A DNA stretch of 64,000 bases from Chryseobacterium taiwanense (GTDB taxonomy: Bacteria > Bacteroidota > Bacteroidia > Flavobacteriales > Weeksellaceae). This document shows, in pieces, positions 53,448 through 62,460 of the stretch (its first letter is position 1; the number at the start of each line of letters is the position of its first letter). The notes beneath the pieces were generated by a model, which did no database searches, was not told the DNA's origin, and was given only the letters and a program-made list of their open reading frames with translations. A program made the position numbers and the translations under genes. The stretch covers positions 1 through 64,000 of the forward strand of contig NZ_JWTA01000004.1 in the NCBI RefSeq assembly GCF_000813825.1, given 5' to 3'.

Positions 53448-54104
53448 TTATTTAGCGAAAACATACTTAACTCCGAAAGTTACAGAAGATAAGTTCAAAC
53501 CGAAGTTATAGTTGTTTGTAGCTTCACCGTCTTTTGGTTTGTAGTTGTTATATCCAAACTCTCCAATTGTAGCTTCGATAGACCAGTTTTTGTTTAAGAA
53601 ATAATCTAAACCTGGTTTTACAGTAACACCAACTTGAGTGTATTTAGCTTCAGTAGAAGTAGAAGTTGTAGACGTTGTAGAACCTGAAGTTACTACAGAA
53701 GAATTTTCAACCTCAGTTTTTCCAAACTCCATTGGTACTGCTAATTGACCGAAGATGTATAATTTATCGCCTAAAGTCCAGTATTTTCTTACGAAAGGAG
53801 CAACAACAAAAGCTGGTTGCTTAGTTTCGTTAGTATTTACGATTGTAGCACCTGATAATACAGTAGTAGAAACATTAGTTTCTTTTTGAGTCTGGTACCC
53901 TACTCCTAAACCTACTGCTAAGTTTGTTCCTACGAAATAACCAGCTGTTGGCAATACGTTGAAGTTTTCTAGTTTATTGTTACCGTTGTTAGTTTCTGTT
54001 TGAGAATATCCTACAGATCCAGAAAGGTAAGCTGTTCCTTTAGCAATCTGAGCATTAGATAGACCGAAAAGTGCAATAGCACTTGCTAATAATAATTTTT
54101 TCAT
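53448..54104 (-). CDS. Outer membrane beta-barrel protein 3 (tandem group)
   Basis: This 218-residue barrel protein starts at 54104 (MKKLLLASAIALFGLSNAQ). A longer reading from 54134 would begin inside a TAAATTTG promoter box (complement of 54132-54139). It shares the block FVRKYWTLGDKLYIFGQLAVPMEFGKTE and the end NKNWSIEATIGEFGYNNY ... GVKYVFAK with the gene at 52702, and a Ser/Thr-rich loop (TSGSTTSTTSTSTEAK) marks it apart. Function unknown. Confidence 0.88.
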   Translation of the reverse strand: MKKLLLASAIALFGLSNAQIAKGTAYLSGSVGYSQTETNNGNNKLENFNVLPTAGYFVGTNLAVGLGVGYQTQKETNVSTTVLSGATIVNTNETKQPAFVVAPFVRKYWTLGDKLYIFGQLAVPMEFGKTEVENSSVVTSGSTTSTTSTSTEAKYTQVGVTVKPGLDYFLNKNWSIEATIGEFGYNNYKPKDGEATNNYNFGLNLSSVTFGVKYVFAK

Positions 54105-54131
54105 TTTAATAATTTTAATACTTTCTGAGTA

Positions 54132-54139
54132 CAAATTTA
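54132..54139 (-). promoter_or_regulatory. Candidate -7 box for barrel protein gene 3
   Basis: The complement reads TAAATTTG, 27 bases before the start at 54104. Confidence 0.5.
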
Positions 54140-54458
54140 TAAGGGTCTACGCTAATATTAAAATTTGTTAATGTGATTAATATCATTGTTAAAGTTTGTA
54201 ATTTTTCCAATATAAATCCCATCAAACAAGCATTTTTGACTTTTTCACAATATTTTGAATAAAAAAACAACAAATTATCATTTAGAATATAAAAAAAGTT
54301 ACTTTTCAAAATTTTCAGGCTTAAAAAAATCATAAAACTCAGTAATTTCAGCCCAATATTGTATAATAAATTAATATATGATCTATCCATTCAAAAAAAG
54401 CTAGTATTTTTTAATTGAAAATATCAAAACTTAAAAATACCTTACTATAAAAAATAAA
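54140..54458. other. AT-rich intergenic region, no gene seen
   Basis: About 320 bases between barrel protein genes 3 and 4. It is strongly AT-rich, with A and T runs. The one open reading frame on the minus strand (54115-54390) encodes an unconvincing AT-driven peptide. I see no RNA gene or coding signal. Confidence 0.6.
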
Positions 54459-54482
54459 AACTCCAGCTCTACAGCCGGAGTT
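54459..54482 (-). terminator. Terminator after barrel protein gene 4
   Basis: AACTCC-GCT pairs with AGC-GGAGTT around a single mismatch and is followed on the minus strand by a T-rich run. Confidence 0.7.
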
Positions 54483-54505
54483 TATGATAATTATTTCTTA
54501 ATTTA

Positions 54506-55015
54506 TTATTTCAAAAAGAAATTTACACCGAAGTTTACAGCTCCAAAATTATATCTGTCATCATCATACCAGTACCCTCCATGATTTTTATATCTGCTGC
54601 TGATATTTTGGAATCCTAAATACAATTCTGCATTTTTCATTTGATACCCAACTCTTGGTGCAACATATAAACCACTATTGATATAGTCTTTAGTTGAAAT
54701 CGCCGCTCCTAAATCTAATCCTACAAAAAGAGGAATTTTATCAAATTTATATTTTCCTGATGCTGCAATTGGAATAAATCCGAAATCATCTACTTGGTCT
54801 TTTCCAAAAAAGTGAGAATATCCTGTAGTGGCACCGATATCCAAACCTTTAGTAATATTCCACATATAAGCAGCGTCTACACCTATTGTAACGCTTGCAG
54901 CATCTGCAGCGTCACCTAGCGGAGCTCCAATATGACCTCCAAGTCTAAAACCTTCCTGCGCATGCGCTATACCACCAAAAAGCGCAAAAGCACCTAGTAA
55001 TAATAATTTTTTCAT
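54506..55015 (-). CDS. Outer membrane beta-barrel protein 4
   Basis: This 169-residue barrel protein has a signal peptide ending AHAQ, an N-terminal glycine-rich strand (FRLGGHIGAPLGDAADAAS), a central strand with SHFFGKDQVDDFGF, and an aromatic last strand (FGAVNFGVNFFLK). It is shorter and more divergent than the three tandem genes to its left but has the same sort of signal peptide. Function unknown. Confidence 0.85.
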   Translation of the reverse strand: MKKLLLLGAFALFGGIAHAQEGFRLGGHIGAPLGDAADAASVTIGVDAAYMWNITKGLDIGATTGYSHFFGKDQVDDFGFIPIAASGKYKFDKIPLFVGLDLGAAISTKDYINSGLYVAPRVGYQMKNAELYLGFQNISSRYKNHGGYWYDDDRYNFGAVNFGVNFFLK

Positions 55016-55078
55016 TGTTTAATATTTAAAATGTTATTCTAAAAAATAGGTATAGCAAACTAAATGCCGTTCATGAAA

Positions 55079-55106
55079 AAAGCAGGACTTTTTTTTGTCC
55101 TGCTTT
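55079..55106 (-). terminator. Terminator after barrel protein gene 5
   Basis: AAAGCAGGAC and GTCCTGCTTT form a perfect 10-bp stem with an eight-T loop, 25 bases after the stop. Confidence 0.8.
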
Positions 55107-55131
55107 ATTTTTATCAGTTAAGAAATCAATC

Positions 55132-55794
55132 TTAGTTACCTCCAAATTTGAAACCTACTCCAATTTGAGCAAAGCTGTTGGTTACTTTTCCTCCGCTTCC
55201 GTCATTAGAAAGGTTTGATACCCCCATACTGTATCTTCCATCAATGAAGAATCCATTCTCAAACATGTATTCTACCCCAACAAACGGAGCAATGTTTAAT
55301 TTTTTGATATCATCTTTAATATCTACCTCTCCGGATTCTCCTTCAATTTCCATATCAGCAAAATCAGAACCGATTACCGTTTTTTGTTTAGCGGAAAGAA
55401 TAACGCCAAAGTTAGCTCCTGCTGCTACAGACAAACCTTCTGTAATGAAATATTTTGCAGAAATCGGAACCAATACTGTTCCTAGATTCACTTTAGTTTG
55501 CTCACCCACAAACATAATTCCAGCATTTATCCCATCGATTTTTTCTTTTGCTCCAAGCGGTGAATATAAAAGTTCTGCCTGAAATCCGAAATTATCATTG
55601 ATTTTGTATTCTGCCATCCCTCCAATGTAAAAAGTATATTTGGGATCCATACTTCTTTTTCCCAAATCATCTTGATTTTCATCAATTTTCATTGTCGACA
55701 TTGCAAAACCGGCTTTTGGCCCGAATCTAAATTCCTGTGCGTAAGCACTGCTTCCCATGACAGCAACAGCTGCAATAAGTAAAAGTTTTTTCAT
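55132..55794 (-). CDS. Outer membrane beta-barrel protein 5 (PorT-like)
   Basis: This 220-residue protein has a signal peptide (ending SAYAQ) and a barrel pattern with GPKAGFAMS at the front, typical of the outer-membrane-beta-barrel/PorT-like family (PF13568-type). The strands FGFQAELLYSPLGAKEK and LVPISAKYFITEGLSVAAGANFG are clear, and it ends in an aromatic strand (FAQIGVGFKFGGN). PorT itself is a T9SS component, but many family members are not, so no role is claimed. It has a strong promoter upstream. Confidence 0.88.
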   Translation of the reverse strand: MKKLLLIAAVAVMGSSAYAQEFRFGPKAGFAMSTMKIDENQDDLGKRSMDPKYTFYIGGMAEYKINDNFGFQAELLYSPLGAKEKIDGINAGIMFVGEQTKVNLGTVLVPISAKYFITEGLSVAAGANFGVILSAKQKTVIGSDFADMEIEGESGEVDIKDDIKKLNIAPFVGVEYMFENGFFIDGRYSMGVSNLSNDGSGGKVTNSFAQIGVGFKFGGN

Positions 55795-55825
55795 GATATA
55801 TTTGTTTTTCTAAAAAATTAGCGAG

Positions 55826-55855
55826 CAAATATATCACTTTTTGCGGATTTAACAA
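55826..55855 (-). promoter_or_regulatory. Promoter for barrel protein gene 5
   Basis: On the minus strand TTG (complement of 55853-55855) and TATATTTG (complement of 55826-55833) are 19 bases apart, a full Bacteroidota match. Confidence 0.7.
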
Positions 55856-55878
55856 GAATTATTAAAATTTAACGAAAA

Positions 55879-56835
55879 TTAATCTCTCTGACGCTTATCC
55901 TCTTCGTTATATGCTAAAATAATCTTCTTAACAACAGGGTGTCTCACTACATCTTCTTCCGTTAAATGAACAAAACCTATTTCCTTAACATCTTTCAAAA
56001 TTCTCATCGCTTCTTTTAACCCGGATTGCTGTTTTGGCGGTAAATCGATCTGACTTGGGTCACCTGTAATGATAAACTTTGCATTCATCCCCATTCTCGT
56101 TAAAAACATTTTCATCTGAGAATGTGTTGTATTTTGTGCTTCATCAAGAATTACAAAAGCATCATCCAACGTTCTTCCTCTCATAAAAGCCAACGGCGCT
56201 ACTTCAATCACTTTTTTCTCAATAAAACCTTCCAGTTTCTCATGAGGAATCATATCTCGAAGAGCATCATAAAGTGGCGCCATATAGGGGTCTAACTTTT
56301 CTTTCATATCACCCGGTAAAAATCCTAAGCTCTCCCCTGCTTCTACAGCCGGTCTGGTCAATATAATTCTTTTTACCGCTTTATCTCTTAAAGCACGTGC
56401 CGCCAAAGCTACACTGGTATAAGTCTTACCCGTTCCCGCAGGACCGATTGCAAAAACCATATCTTTTTTCTCAGTTTCTTTAACTAATTTTTTAAGATTG
56501 GTTGTTTTAGCTTTAATGACTTTACCATTTACTCCTTTTACAATGATGTCCTGATCAAAAACAAGTTGCTTTTCATTTTCGTCTTTTAAATTGAGGATGT
56601 TTTCAACGTCTTTAAGCCCGATAGAGTTGTTTTTTGAGATAAACTTAACGATATCATCAAGTTTCTGTTTAAATATATCTAAAGCCTCCTGATTCCCCAT
56701 CGCAAAGATAAAATGATCTCTCCCTGTTATCTTAAGGGTAGGAAAACTTGATTTTATTAAATTGAAAAATTGGTTATTAACTCCGTAGAAGATTTTCATG
56801 TCGATATCTTCCAAATCATATGTCAATTCAAACAT
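55879..56835 (-). CDS. phoH: PhoH family protein (ATPase)
   Basis: This 318-residue cytoplasmic protein has an N-terminal domain of about 110 residues and a PhoH-type P-loop ATPase domain: Walker A GPAGTGKTYTSVALAARAL near 140, the PAVEAGESLGFLPGDMKEK segment and Walker B AFVILDEAQN. The C-terminal signature is RHPVVKKIILAY. The family is tied to RNA metabolism and phosphate stress in other bacteria. It is divergent from the SAM hydrolase gene. It is single in this neighbourhood. Confidence 0.94.
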   Translation of the reverse strand: MFELTYDLEDIDMKIFYGVNNQFFNLIKSSFPTLKITGRDHFIFAMGNQEALDIFKQKLDDIVKFISKNNSIGLKDVENILNLKDENEKQLVFDQDIIVKGVNGKVIKAKTTNLKKLVKETEKKDMVFAIGPAGTGKTYTSVALAARALRDKAVKRIILTRPAVEAGESLGFLPGDMKEKLDPYMAPLYDALRDMIPHEKLEGFIEKKVIEVAPLAFMRGRTLDDAFVILDEAQNTTHSQMKMFLTRMGMNAKFIITGDPSQIDLPPKQQSGLKEAMRILKDVKEIGFVHLTEEDVVRHPVVKKIILAYNEEDKRQRD

Positions 56836-56931
56836 GCAGTATTTTTATTTTAGATTTTAAATGTAAAGCTTTTTTTGAAATTTTTATCAAATTCTTTTCT
56901 AGAATATTTCGGGCTTTCTTTTTATTTTAGA

Positions 56932-56939
56932 TAAATTTG
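56932..56939 (+). promoter_or_regulatory. Candidate -7 box for the SAM hydrolase gene
   Basis: TAAATTTG matches TAnnTTTG, 26 bases before the start. Confidence 0.5.
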
Positions 56940-56965
56940 CAGTTCTATTATTCTACAAACTATTA

Positions 56966-57793
56966 ATGTCAATTATTACCCTTACTTCAGATTTCGGAAA
57001 TTTGGATTACAGAGTCGCCGCTGTGAAAGGCAGTATTCTTTCTCTGAATCAGAAGGTTAATATTGTTGATATCACCCACGATATTCAGGCTTTCAACCTT
57101 GTACAGACCTCATACATTGTAAGAAACGCTTACAAACATTTTCCGAAAGGCAGTATTCATATTCTTGCTGTCGACAGCTTTCAGCATAAATCGAGAAAAA
57201 ACATCTTATACAAAGCAGATGGTCATTACTTTATTGCAGCTGATAATGGTCTTTTAAGCTTGATCTTTTTTGACATCAAACCGGAAGCTATTTTTGAAAT
57301 CACTTTAAATAACAGGTTCGACGATATCGTTAATTTCACGTCAACAGATATTTTTGTTCCTGCAGCCGTGCATTTGGCTAACGGTGGACTTCCTGGAGTA
57401 ATTGGGCGAAAAATTGATACCGCAAAACAACTTTTATTCCCCAAACCTGTCTATAATGAATCTGAAAGGATGATTATTGGGGAAGTAACATACATTGATA
57501 ATTTCGGAAATATCATTTCAAATATCAGTAAAGATTTATTTGAAAGTGTTGGAAACGGGTATGAGAACTTCACCATCAAGTTCAGAAACTTAGCCCTTTC
57601 AAAAGTTTTTTCAAGCCATACAGAAGTTGTTTCGGATTGGGAAAGAGAAACAGAGTTTCATGGTCAGTCAGCCGCAATCTTCAATGACAGCCAGCTTTTG
57701 GAGCTTACGATCTATAAAGGAAGTAAAAAAAACGGGGCTAAAAGCCTGTTCGGAATGAACGTAGGAGAGAATATTTACATTGAATTTTTCTAA
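56966..57793 (+). CDS. S-adenosylmethionine hydrolase (DUF62 family)
   Basis: This 275-residue enzyme belongs to the family of SAM hydroxide adenosyltransferases, which hydrolyse SAM to adenosine and methionine. The N-terminal TLTSDFGNLDYRVAAVKG holds the conserved Asp, the ILAVDSFQHKSRKNILY strand and the FIAADNGLLSLIF loop are typical, and YIDNFGNIISNIS is the C-terminal signature. Halogenase members of the family (fluorinase) carry an extra loop, which I do not see, so hydrolysis is favoured. The physiological role is not known in this group. Confidence 0.92.
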   Translation: MSIITLTSDFGNLDYRVAAVKGSILSLNQKVNIVDITHDIQAFNLVQTSYIVRNAYKHFPKGSIHILAVDSFQHKSRKNILYKADGHYFIAADNGLLSLIFFDIKPEAIFEITLNNRFDDIVNFTSTDIFVPAAVHLANGGLPGVIGRKIDTAKQLLFPKPVYNESERMIIGEVTYIDNFGNIISNISKDLFESVGNGYENFTIKFRNLALSKVFSSHTEVVSDWERETEFHGQSAAIFNDSQLLELTIYKGSKKNGAKSLFGMNVGENIYIEFF

Positions 57794-57828
57794 AATTATA
57801 CATTTCATAAAAAAACCGATTTTTTTTA

Positions 57829-57836
57829 TATATTTG
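57829..57836 (+). promoter_or_regulatory. Candidate -7 box for the E2 gene
   Basis: TATATTTG matches TAnnTTTG, 20 bases before the E2 start. Confidence 0.55.
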
Positions 57837-57856
57837 TCAAAATCTAAAAATTAAAA

Positions 57857-59167
57857 ATGGCAGAGTACAAATTATTGCTTCCTTCCATGGGAGAAGGTGT
57901 TATGGAAGCTACTATTATCACTTGGTTATTCAACGAAGGTGATAATGTAAAGGAAGATGATTCCGTAGTAGAAATTGCAACAGACAAAGTAGATTCAGAC
58001 GTTCCAACCCCAGTTTCGGGGAAAATCGTAAAGATTTTGAAACAGAAAGACGAGGTTGCAAAAGTAGGTGAAGCTATTGCTATTTTAGAGATTGAAGGAG
58101 AAGGCGGAAATACAGCTGCAGAAGAAGTAACAAATGAAACTCCGGTAGCTGCTCCAGATGCTGAAACTTTAAAAACAATTGAACAGCCTCTTCAAACAGC
58201 TGCTTCAACAGAATTTTCGGGAGATCTTTACTTGTCTCCACTTGTAAAATCAATCGCACAGCAAGAAAACATTTCTGAATCTGAACTAAAAACTATCAAA
58301 GGAAGTGGTTTAGAGGGAAGAATTACAAAAGAAGATATTTTAACTTACGTTAAAAACAGAGGAAACCAGCCAGCTCCACAAGCTGCTCCGATACAGGTAG
58401 CTTCTACTCCACAACCAGTGGCTACTTCAGCTCCGGCTTCTACTATTCCTGTTGCAGCAGGTGACGAAATCATTCCTATGGATAGAATGAGAAAGATCAT
58501 TGCTGAAAACATGGTGAAGGCTAAGCAAATTGCACCACACGTTACTTCTTTCATTGAAACAGACGTTACCAACGTAGTAAAATGGAGAAACAAAAACAAA
58601 GCTGTTTTCGAAAAGCGTGAAGGTGAAAAACTAACTTTCATGCCTATTTTCGTGAAAGCGGTTGTAAAAGCAATCCAGGATTTCCCAATGATCAACGTTT
58701 CTATTAATGGTGAAAATATCATTAAAAAGAAAAACATCAATATCGGTATGGCAACTGCTTTACCAGACGGAAACCTTATTGTTCCTGTCATTAAAAATGC
58801 AGATCAGCTATCTCTTTCAGGGTTGGCAAAAGCGATCAACGATTTAGCGTACAGAGCAAGAAACAAGAAATTAAGACCTGAAGATACTCAAGGGGCTACT
58901 TATACTATTTCTAACGTAGGAAGCTTTGGGAACTTGATGGGAACTCCTATCATTCCTCAACCACAGGTTGCAATTTTAGCAATCGGAGCTATCGTTAAAA
59001 AACCAGCAGTTCTTGAAACAGCAGATGGTGATGTAATTGCCATCAGAAACCTAATGTTCATGTCTCACTCTTACGATCACAGAGTGGTAGATGGTTCTCT
59101 AGGTGGAATGATGCTGAAACATGTTCATGATTACCTTGAAAACTGGGATCTGAACACTGAAATTTAA
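57857..59167 (+). CDS. Dihydrolipoamide acyltransferase (2-oxo acid dehydrogenase E2)
   Basis: This 436-residue protein is the acyltransferase core of a 2-oxo acid dehydrogenase complex. The order is an N-terminal lipoyl domain (Lys in EIATDKVDSDV, about residue 43), an Ala/Pro-rich linker, a subunit-binding domain (YLSPLVKSIAQQE then GSGLEGRITKEDIL), a second linker and the catalytic domain with SYDHRVVDGSLGG (HxxxDG). The E1 and E3 genes are not beside it, so whether it serves pyruvate, 2-oxoglutarate or branched-chain keto acids is not settled; the lipoyl-domain style is closest to branched-chain enzymes. Confidence 0.93.
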   Translation: MAEYKLLLPSMGEGVMEATIITWLFNEGDNVKEDDSVVEIATDKVDSDVPTPVSGKIVKILKQKDEVAKVGEAIAILEIEGEGGNTAAEEVTNETPVAAPDAETLKTIEQPLQTAASTEFSGDLYLSPLVKSIAQQENISESELKTIKGSGLEGRITKEDILTYVKNRGNQPAPQAAPIQVASTPQPVATSAPASTIPVAAGDEIIPMDRMRKIIAENMVKAKQIAPHVTSFIETDVTNVVKWRNKNKAVFEKREGEKLTFMPIFVKAVVKAIQDFPMINVSINGENIIKKKNINIGMATALPDGNLIVPVIKNADQLSLSGLAKAINDLAYRARNKKLRPEDTQGATYTISNVGSFGNLMGTPIIPQPQVAILAIGAIVKKPAVLETADGDVIAIRNLMFMSHSYDHRVVDGSLGGMMLKHVHDYLENWDLNTEI

Positions 59168-59179
59168 TTATAGATGATA

Positions 59180-59196
59180 ATTGATAAGTTATCAAT
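59180..59196. repeat. Palindrome downstream of the E2 gene
   Basis: ATTGATAA-G-TTATCAAT is a perfect palindrome with one central base, 12 bases after the stop. It is AT-rich and could be a repeat remnant. Confidence 0.45.
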
Positions 59197-59243
59197 GATT
59201 CTAATGATCATATTGAGCTTATCGAAACATCTTTAAAAATACT

Positions 59244-59269
59244 AAACCTTCGAATTTTTTCGGAGGTTT
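59244..59269 (+). terminator. E2 gene terminator
   Basis: AAACCTTCGAA pairs with TTCGGAGGTTT through one wobble, then a T tract. Confidence 0.75.
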
Positions 59270-59378
59270 TTTTATTGAGAAAAAAGTGTAACATTTTATA
59301 CAAATACTGGACAAACCATGTAAGAAAATAAGCCACTAAAATGTCTTACATAAAAACATAAACTCCACTCATCAAAAT

Positions 59379-60812
59379 ATGAAACATATCCTGTTAGCAA
59401 CATTCATTTTAAATACTTCTGCAATTGCTTTCTCACAACAAACCAATCAGACAAAATTGATTGATAGCTATGTAAAAGAAGTGATGAAAAACAATCAAAT
59501 TCCGGGATTGGCTCTTGGGATTATAAAAGATAACAAAGTCATTTTTGAACACTATTACGGTACTGAAAACCTTGACGATCTTAAAAAAGTGGGTCCCAGT
59601 TCAATGTTCAGGGTATATTCTACTTCAAAATTAATGACAAACGTCGGTATTTTTCAATTGATTGAACAAGGGAAATTATCTTTAGAAGACCCCATCTCAA
59701 AATATGTTGAGCATCTTCCACAAGATTGGCAGAACATTAAGGTTAAAAATCTTTTGACCCATTCATCGGGAATGCCGGATGTTGTTGCTATCAATGATAT
59801 TTTACCTGAAGACCCTAACAATAAAGCCATTGAACGCCTAGGCAAAGAGAAAATGGATTTCAGTACAGGAAATGAGTACAGATATAATCAAACCAATTAT
59901 ATGCTGCTTACCATGATTATTGAAAAAATTACAGGAGAATCTTTCGATACTTTTATCATTAATAATCAGCTTTCCGATGTAAAAGATCAGGTATATTTTT
60001 CATCAAATTCCTTTGAAAAAATTCCTAATAGAGTTCAGAAATACAATTATAATTCAACAACACATCAATACGAAAAATCGACCTTCAATGATGGAATGAG
60101 AGCACATTCCGGAAACGGATTAGCAATCACTCTCCCCGCTTTCTTACAATGGAGCAATCATCTCAATAAAAATAATTTACTGAATCAAAACACAAAAGAA
60201 ATGATGTGGAAACCGTTTGAGTACGGAAACAAAAGCGATGTCTTTGCTTACGGTTGGGAAATCAATACAACGAATACTATTCCGTCTTATGGTTTCTCTG
60301 GTGGGAATGTAAGCGCTTACAGAATTTTTCCGCAGAATAATATGACGATCATTATGATGTCGAACGGATATAATTTCTTTCCGGTACAATATCAAATGGT
60401 AAATCATATTGCGGGTATGATTGATGAAAAATTAGCAGATAGCTATTCATTAACAGAGGAATCCATTATTTCTGAGTTTTCTAAAAAAGATAATCCTAAT
60501 GCTGAAAAAAATTACCATAGCCTCAAAGCAAAAAATCCAACATGGGATTTTGAAAACCTTCTGAATAGTATTGGTTATAGCTTATTGAGAAATTCAAGAA
60601 CTGATGAAGCTGTTAAAGTTTTTGAACTCAATGCTAAAGAACATCCACAATCGGCAAATGCTTTTGACAGTTTGGGTGACGGATATTTTTCAGCAAAAAA
60701 CTATGCACTATCACTGAAAAATTATAAAAAATCACTTGAACTCAATCCTCAGAATACCAATGCACAAAATATGATTGAGAAAATTAATACTGTCATGACT
60801 CAAAAAAATTAA
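59379..60812 (+). CDS. Serine hydrolase (beta-lactamase class C fold) with TPR-like tail
   Basis: This 477-residue secreted protein (signal peptide ending AFSQ) has a class C/penicillin-binding-like hydrolase domain. The Ser-x-x-Lys motif is STSK in FRVYSTSKLM (about residue 75), the middle Tyr motif is in YRYNQTNYML, and the C-terminal GGN region (GFSGGNVSAY) stands in for the K-T-G strand. The last 120 residues hold TPR-like helical pairs (AKEHPQSANAFDSLGDGYFSAKNYALSLKNYKKS split across two repeats). Such proteins are usually peptidases or esterases; true beta-lactam resistance is not implied. Confidence 0.88.
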   Translation: MKHILLATFILNTSAIAFSQQTNQTKLIDSYVKEVMKNNQIPGLALGIIKDNKVIFEHYYGTENLDDLKKVGPSSMFRVYSTSKLMTNVGIFQLIEQGKLSLEDPISKYVEHLPQDWQNIKVKNLLTHSSGMPDVVAINDILPEDPNNKAIERLGKEKMDFSTGNEYRYNQTNYMLLTMIIEKITGESFDTFIINNQLSDVKDQVYFSSNSFEKIPNRVQKYNYNSTTHQYEKSTFNDGMRAHSGNGLAITLPAFLQWSNHLNKNNLLNQNTKEMMWKPFEYGNKSDVFAYGWEINTTNTIPSYGFSGGNVSAYRIFPQNNMTIIMMSNGYNFFPVQYQMVNHIAGMIDEKLADSYSLTEESIISEFSKKDNPNAEKNYHSLKAKNPTWDFENLLNSIGYSLLRNSRTDEAVKVFELNAKEHPQSANAFDSLGDGYFSAKNYALSLKNYKKSLELNPQNTNAQNMIEKINTVMTQKN

Positions 60813-60839
60813 TATCCAACCTATAAATTCACTCAATAT

Positions 60840-60861
60840 AATCCCTGCGAAAGTTGGGATT
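60840..60861 (+). terminator. Weak hairpin after the serine hydrolase gene
   Basis: AATCCC and GGGATT form a 6-bp stem with a 10-base loop, followed by T-rich sequence. Confidence 0.45.
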
Positions 60862-61060
60862 TTTCATTTATAATCAACAATAATTACTTAATCAAAGAAC
60901 TAGCAATATTTACTTTTTAATATTAAATAAAATTTAATTATTTTTTAATTTTATTAACAAATCAATAATTAAACATATTATTTAAGTCGTAGATAGTAAA
61001 GATTCACTTTACAAATAAAATCCATAAAATTGACGTACTTTTAACCTCCGAAATTAACAA

Positions 61061-62407
61061 ATGCTGAAATTTTTATCCCTCATTCGAAGATCTCTAAAAA
61101 AATCTTTCGACAACATCCGAAACGAACAACTGAAGTACAACCTACTTCAGGCTATTCCTTTTTGGATTGGTTCTGTCATTACCGGTTTTTTTGCCGTGAT
61201 GTATGCTAAAATCTTTGCTTGGGGTGAAAATCTTCTTCATTTTATTCTCGACTGGCATTCCTGGATGATTTTCATTATTGCCCCAATTGGCTTTGTACTT
61301 TCCTGGTGGCTGGTAAAAGAATTTGCACCCAACGCTAAAGGAAGCGGGATTCCACAAGTAATGGCCGCTGTAGAATTAGCAAATCCGAAAGAGCATAAAA
61401 AAATCCGAAGTCTTTTAAGTATAAAAATTATTGTTTTTAAAATCATTTCCTCTGTAGTCTTAGTCATTGGTGGTGGCGCAGTCGGTAGAGAAGGTCCCAC
61501 TATTCAGATTGCAGGTTCTATTTTTAGAAAAGTAAATGAATATCTTCCTGAATGGTGGCCAAAAATTTCTAAGAAAAATATGATCATGACCGGCGCAGCA
61601 GCCGGACTTGCTGCAGCTTTCAATACTCCGCTTGGCGGAATTGTATTTGCCGTGGAAGAACTTTCTAAGACTCATATTAATTATTTTAAAACTGCTTTAT
61701 TCACGGCGGTTATTATCGCTGGGTTAACAGCTCAGACTTTAGCAGGTTCTTATTTATATTTAGGATATCCTAAAACAAATGATGTTTCATTAATGGTGAT
61801 GCTTCCTATTATTCTGGTCGCAGGAACTGCAGGAATTTTAGCAAGTCAACTTTCGGTTACTATGTTAAAAATGAATGATTGGAAGAAGAGAAAATTGAAA
61901 ACAGACAGAGCGAATGTTATTTTCCTTATCATTTCAGCTTTAATTATTGCTTCGATTGCTTTCTTTATTAATAGAGAAATTCTGGGTTCCGGAAAAGAAA
62001 TTATGGAACGCGTACTTTTCACAAAAGATAAACATGAGGACTGGTACGTTCCTGTATTAAGAATGTTAGGTCCTGCCCTATCTTTTACTTCCGGAGGTGC
62101 GGGTGGAATTTTCGCTCCAGCATTGACAGCCGGAGCAAGTATAGGATCTGTCATTTCCGGATTTATTCATTTAACACCCAACGAAACCAATGTTGTTATT
62201 CTTGCCGGAATGGTCGCTTTTTTGACAGGAATTACAAGAGCTCCTTTTACATCAGCTATTATTGTTTTAGAGATGACCGACAGACATTCTCTGATATTTC
62301 ATTTGATGTTAGCCGGAATGGTTTCTTCTATTGCCTCTATTTTGGTGAGCAGACATTCATTATATGACGCTTTAAAAATGAGATTTTTGGAAGAGCTTAG
62401 ACGATAA
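61061..62407 (+). CDS. ClC family chloride channel or transporter
   Basis: This 448-residue inner-membrane protein has the ClC family's selectivity-filter motifs: GSGIPQV near residue 98, GREGPT with the gating Glu144, NTPLGGIVFAVEEL near 190, and GGAGGIFAPALTAG near 345. A Glu at the gating position occurs both in proton-coupled antiporters and in many channels, so the transport mode cannot be settled. There is no C-terminal CBS pair, as expected for the short bacterial type. The start gives a short basic cytoplasmic N-terminus (SLIRRSLKKSFDN). Confidence 0.94.
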   Translation: MLKFLSLIRRSLKKSFDNIRNEQLKYNLLQAIPFWIGSVITGFFAVMYAKIFAWGENLLHFILDWHSWMIFIIAPIGFVLSWWLVKEFAPNAKGSGIPQVMAAVELANPKEHKKIRSLLSIKIIVFKIISSVVLVIGGGAVGREGPTIQIAGSIFRKVNEYLPEWWPKISKKNMIMTGAAAGLAAAFNTPLGGIVFAVEELSKTHINYFKTALFTAVIIAGLTAQTLAGSYLYLGYPKTNDVSLMVMLPIILVAGTAGILASQLSVTMLKMNDWKKRKLKTDRANVIFLIISALIIASIAFFINREILGSGKEIMERVLFTKDKHEDWYVPVLRMLGPALSFTSGGAGGIFAPALTAGASIGSVISGFIHLTPNETNVVILAGMVAFLTGITRAPFTSAIIVLEMTDRHSLIFHLMLAGMVSSIASILVSRHSLYDALKMRFLEELRR

Positions 62408-62460
62408 ACAATTTAGTTGAATTTGAAATTACAAAACAGACAAGTATAAAACCTGATTTA

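Noticed and set aside
54115-54390. Minus-strand open frame of 91 codons
   Set aside because: AT-driven composition, overlaps the promoter of barrel gene 3, no family features.
55178-55582. 134-codon open frame antisense to barrel gene 5
   Set aside because: Shadow; Pro/Ser-rich product typical of antisense frames.
58345-58791. 148-codon open frame antisense to the E2 gene
   Set aside because: Shadow of the E2 coding sequence, low-complexity product.
59379-60812. Beta-lactam resistance gene
   Set aside because: The serine-hydrolase motifs are generic and the K-T-G strand is altered; family mostly peptidases or esterases.
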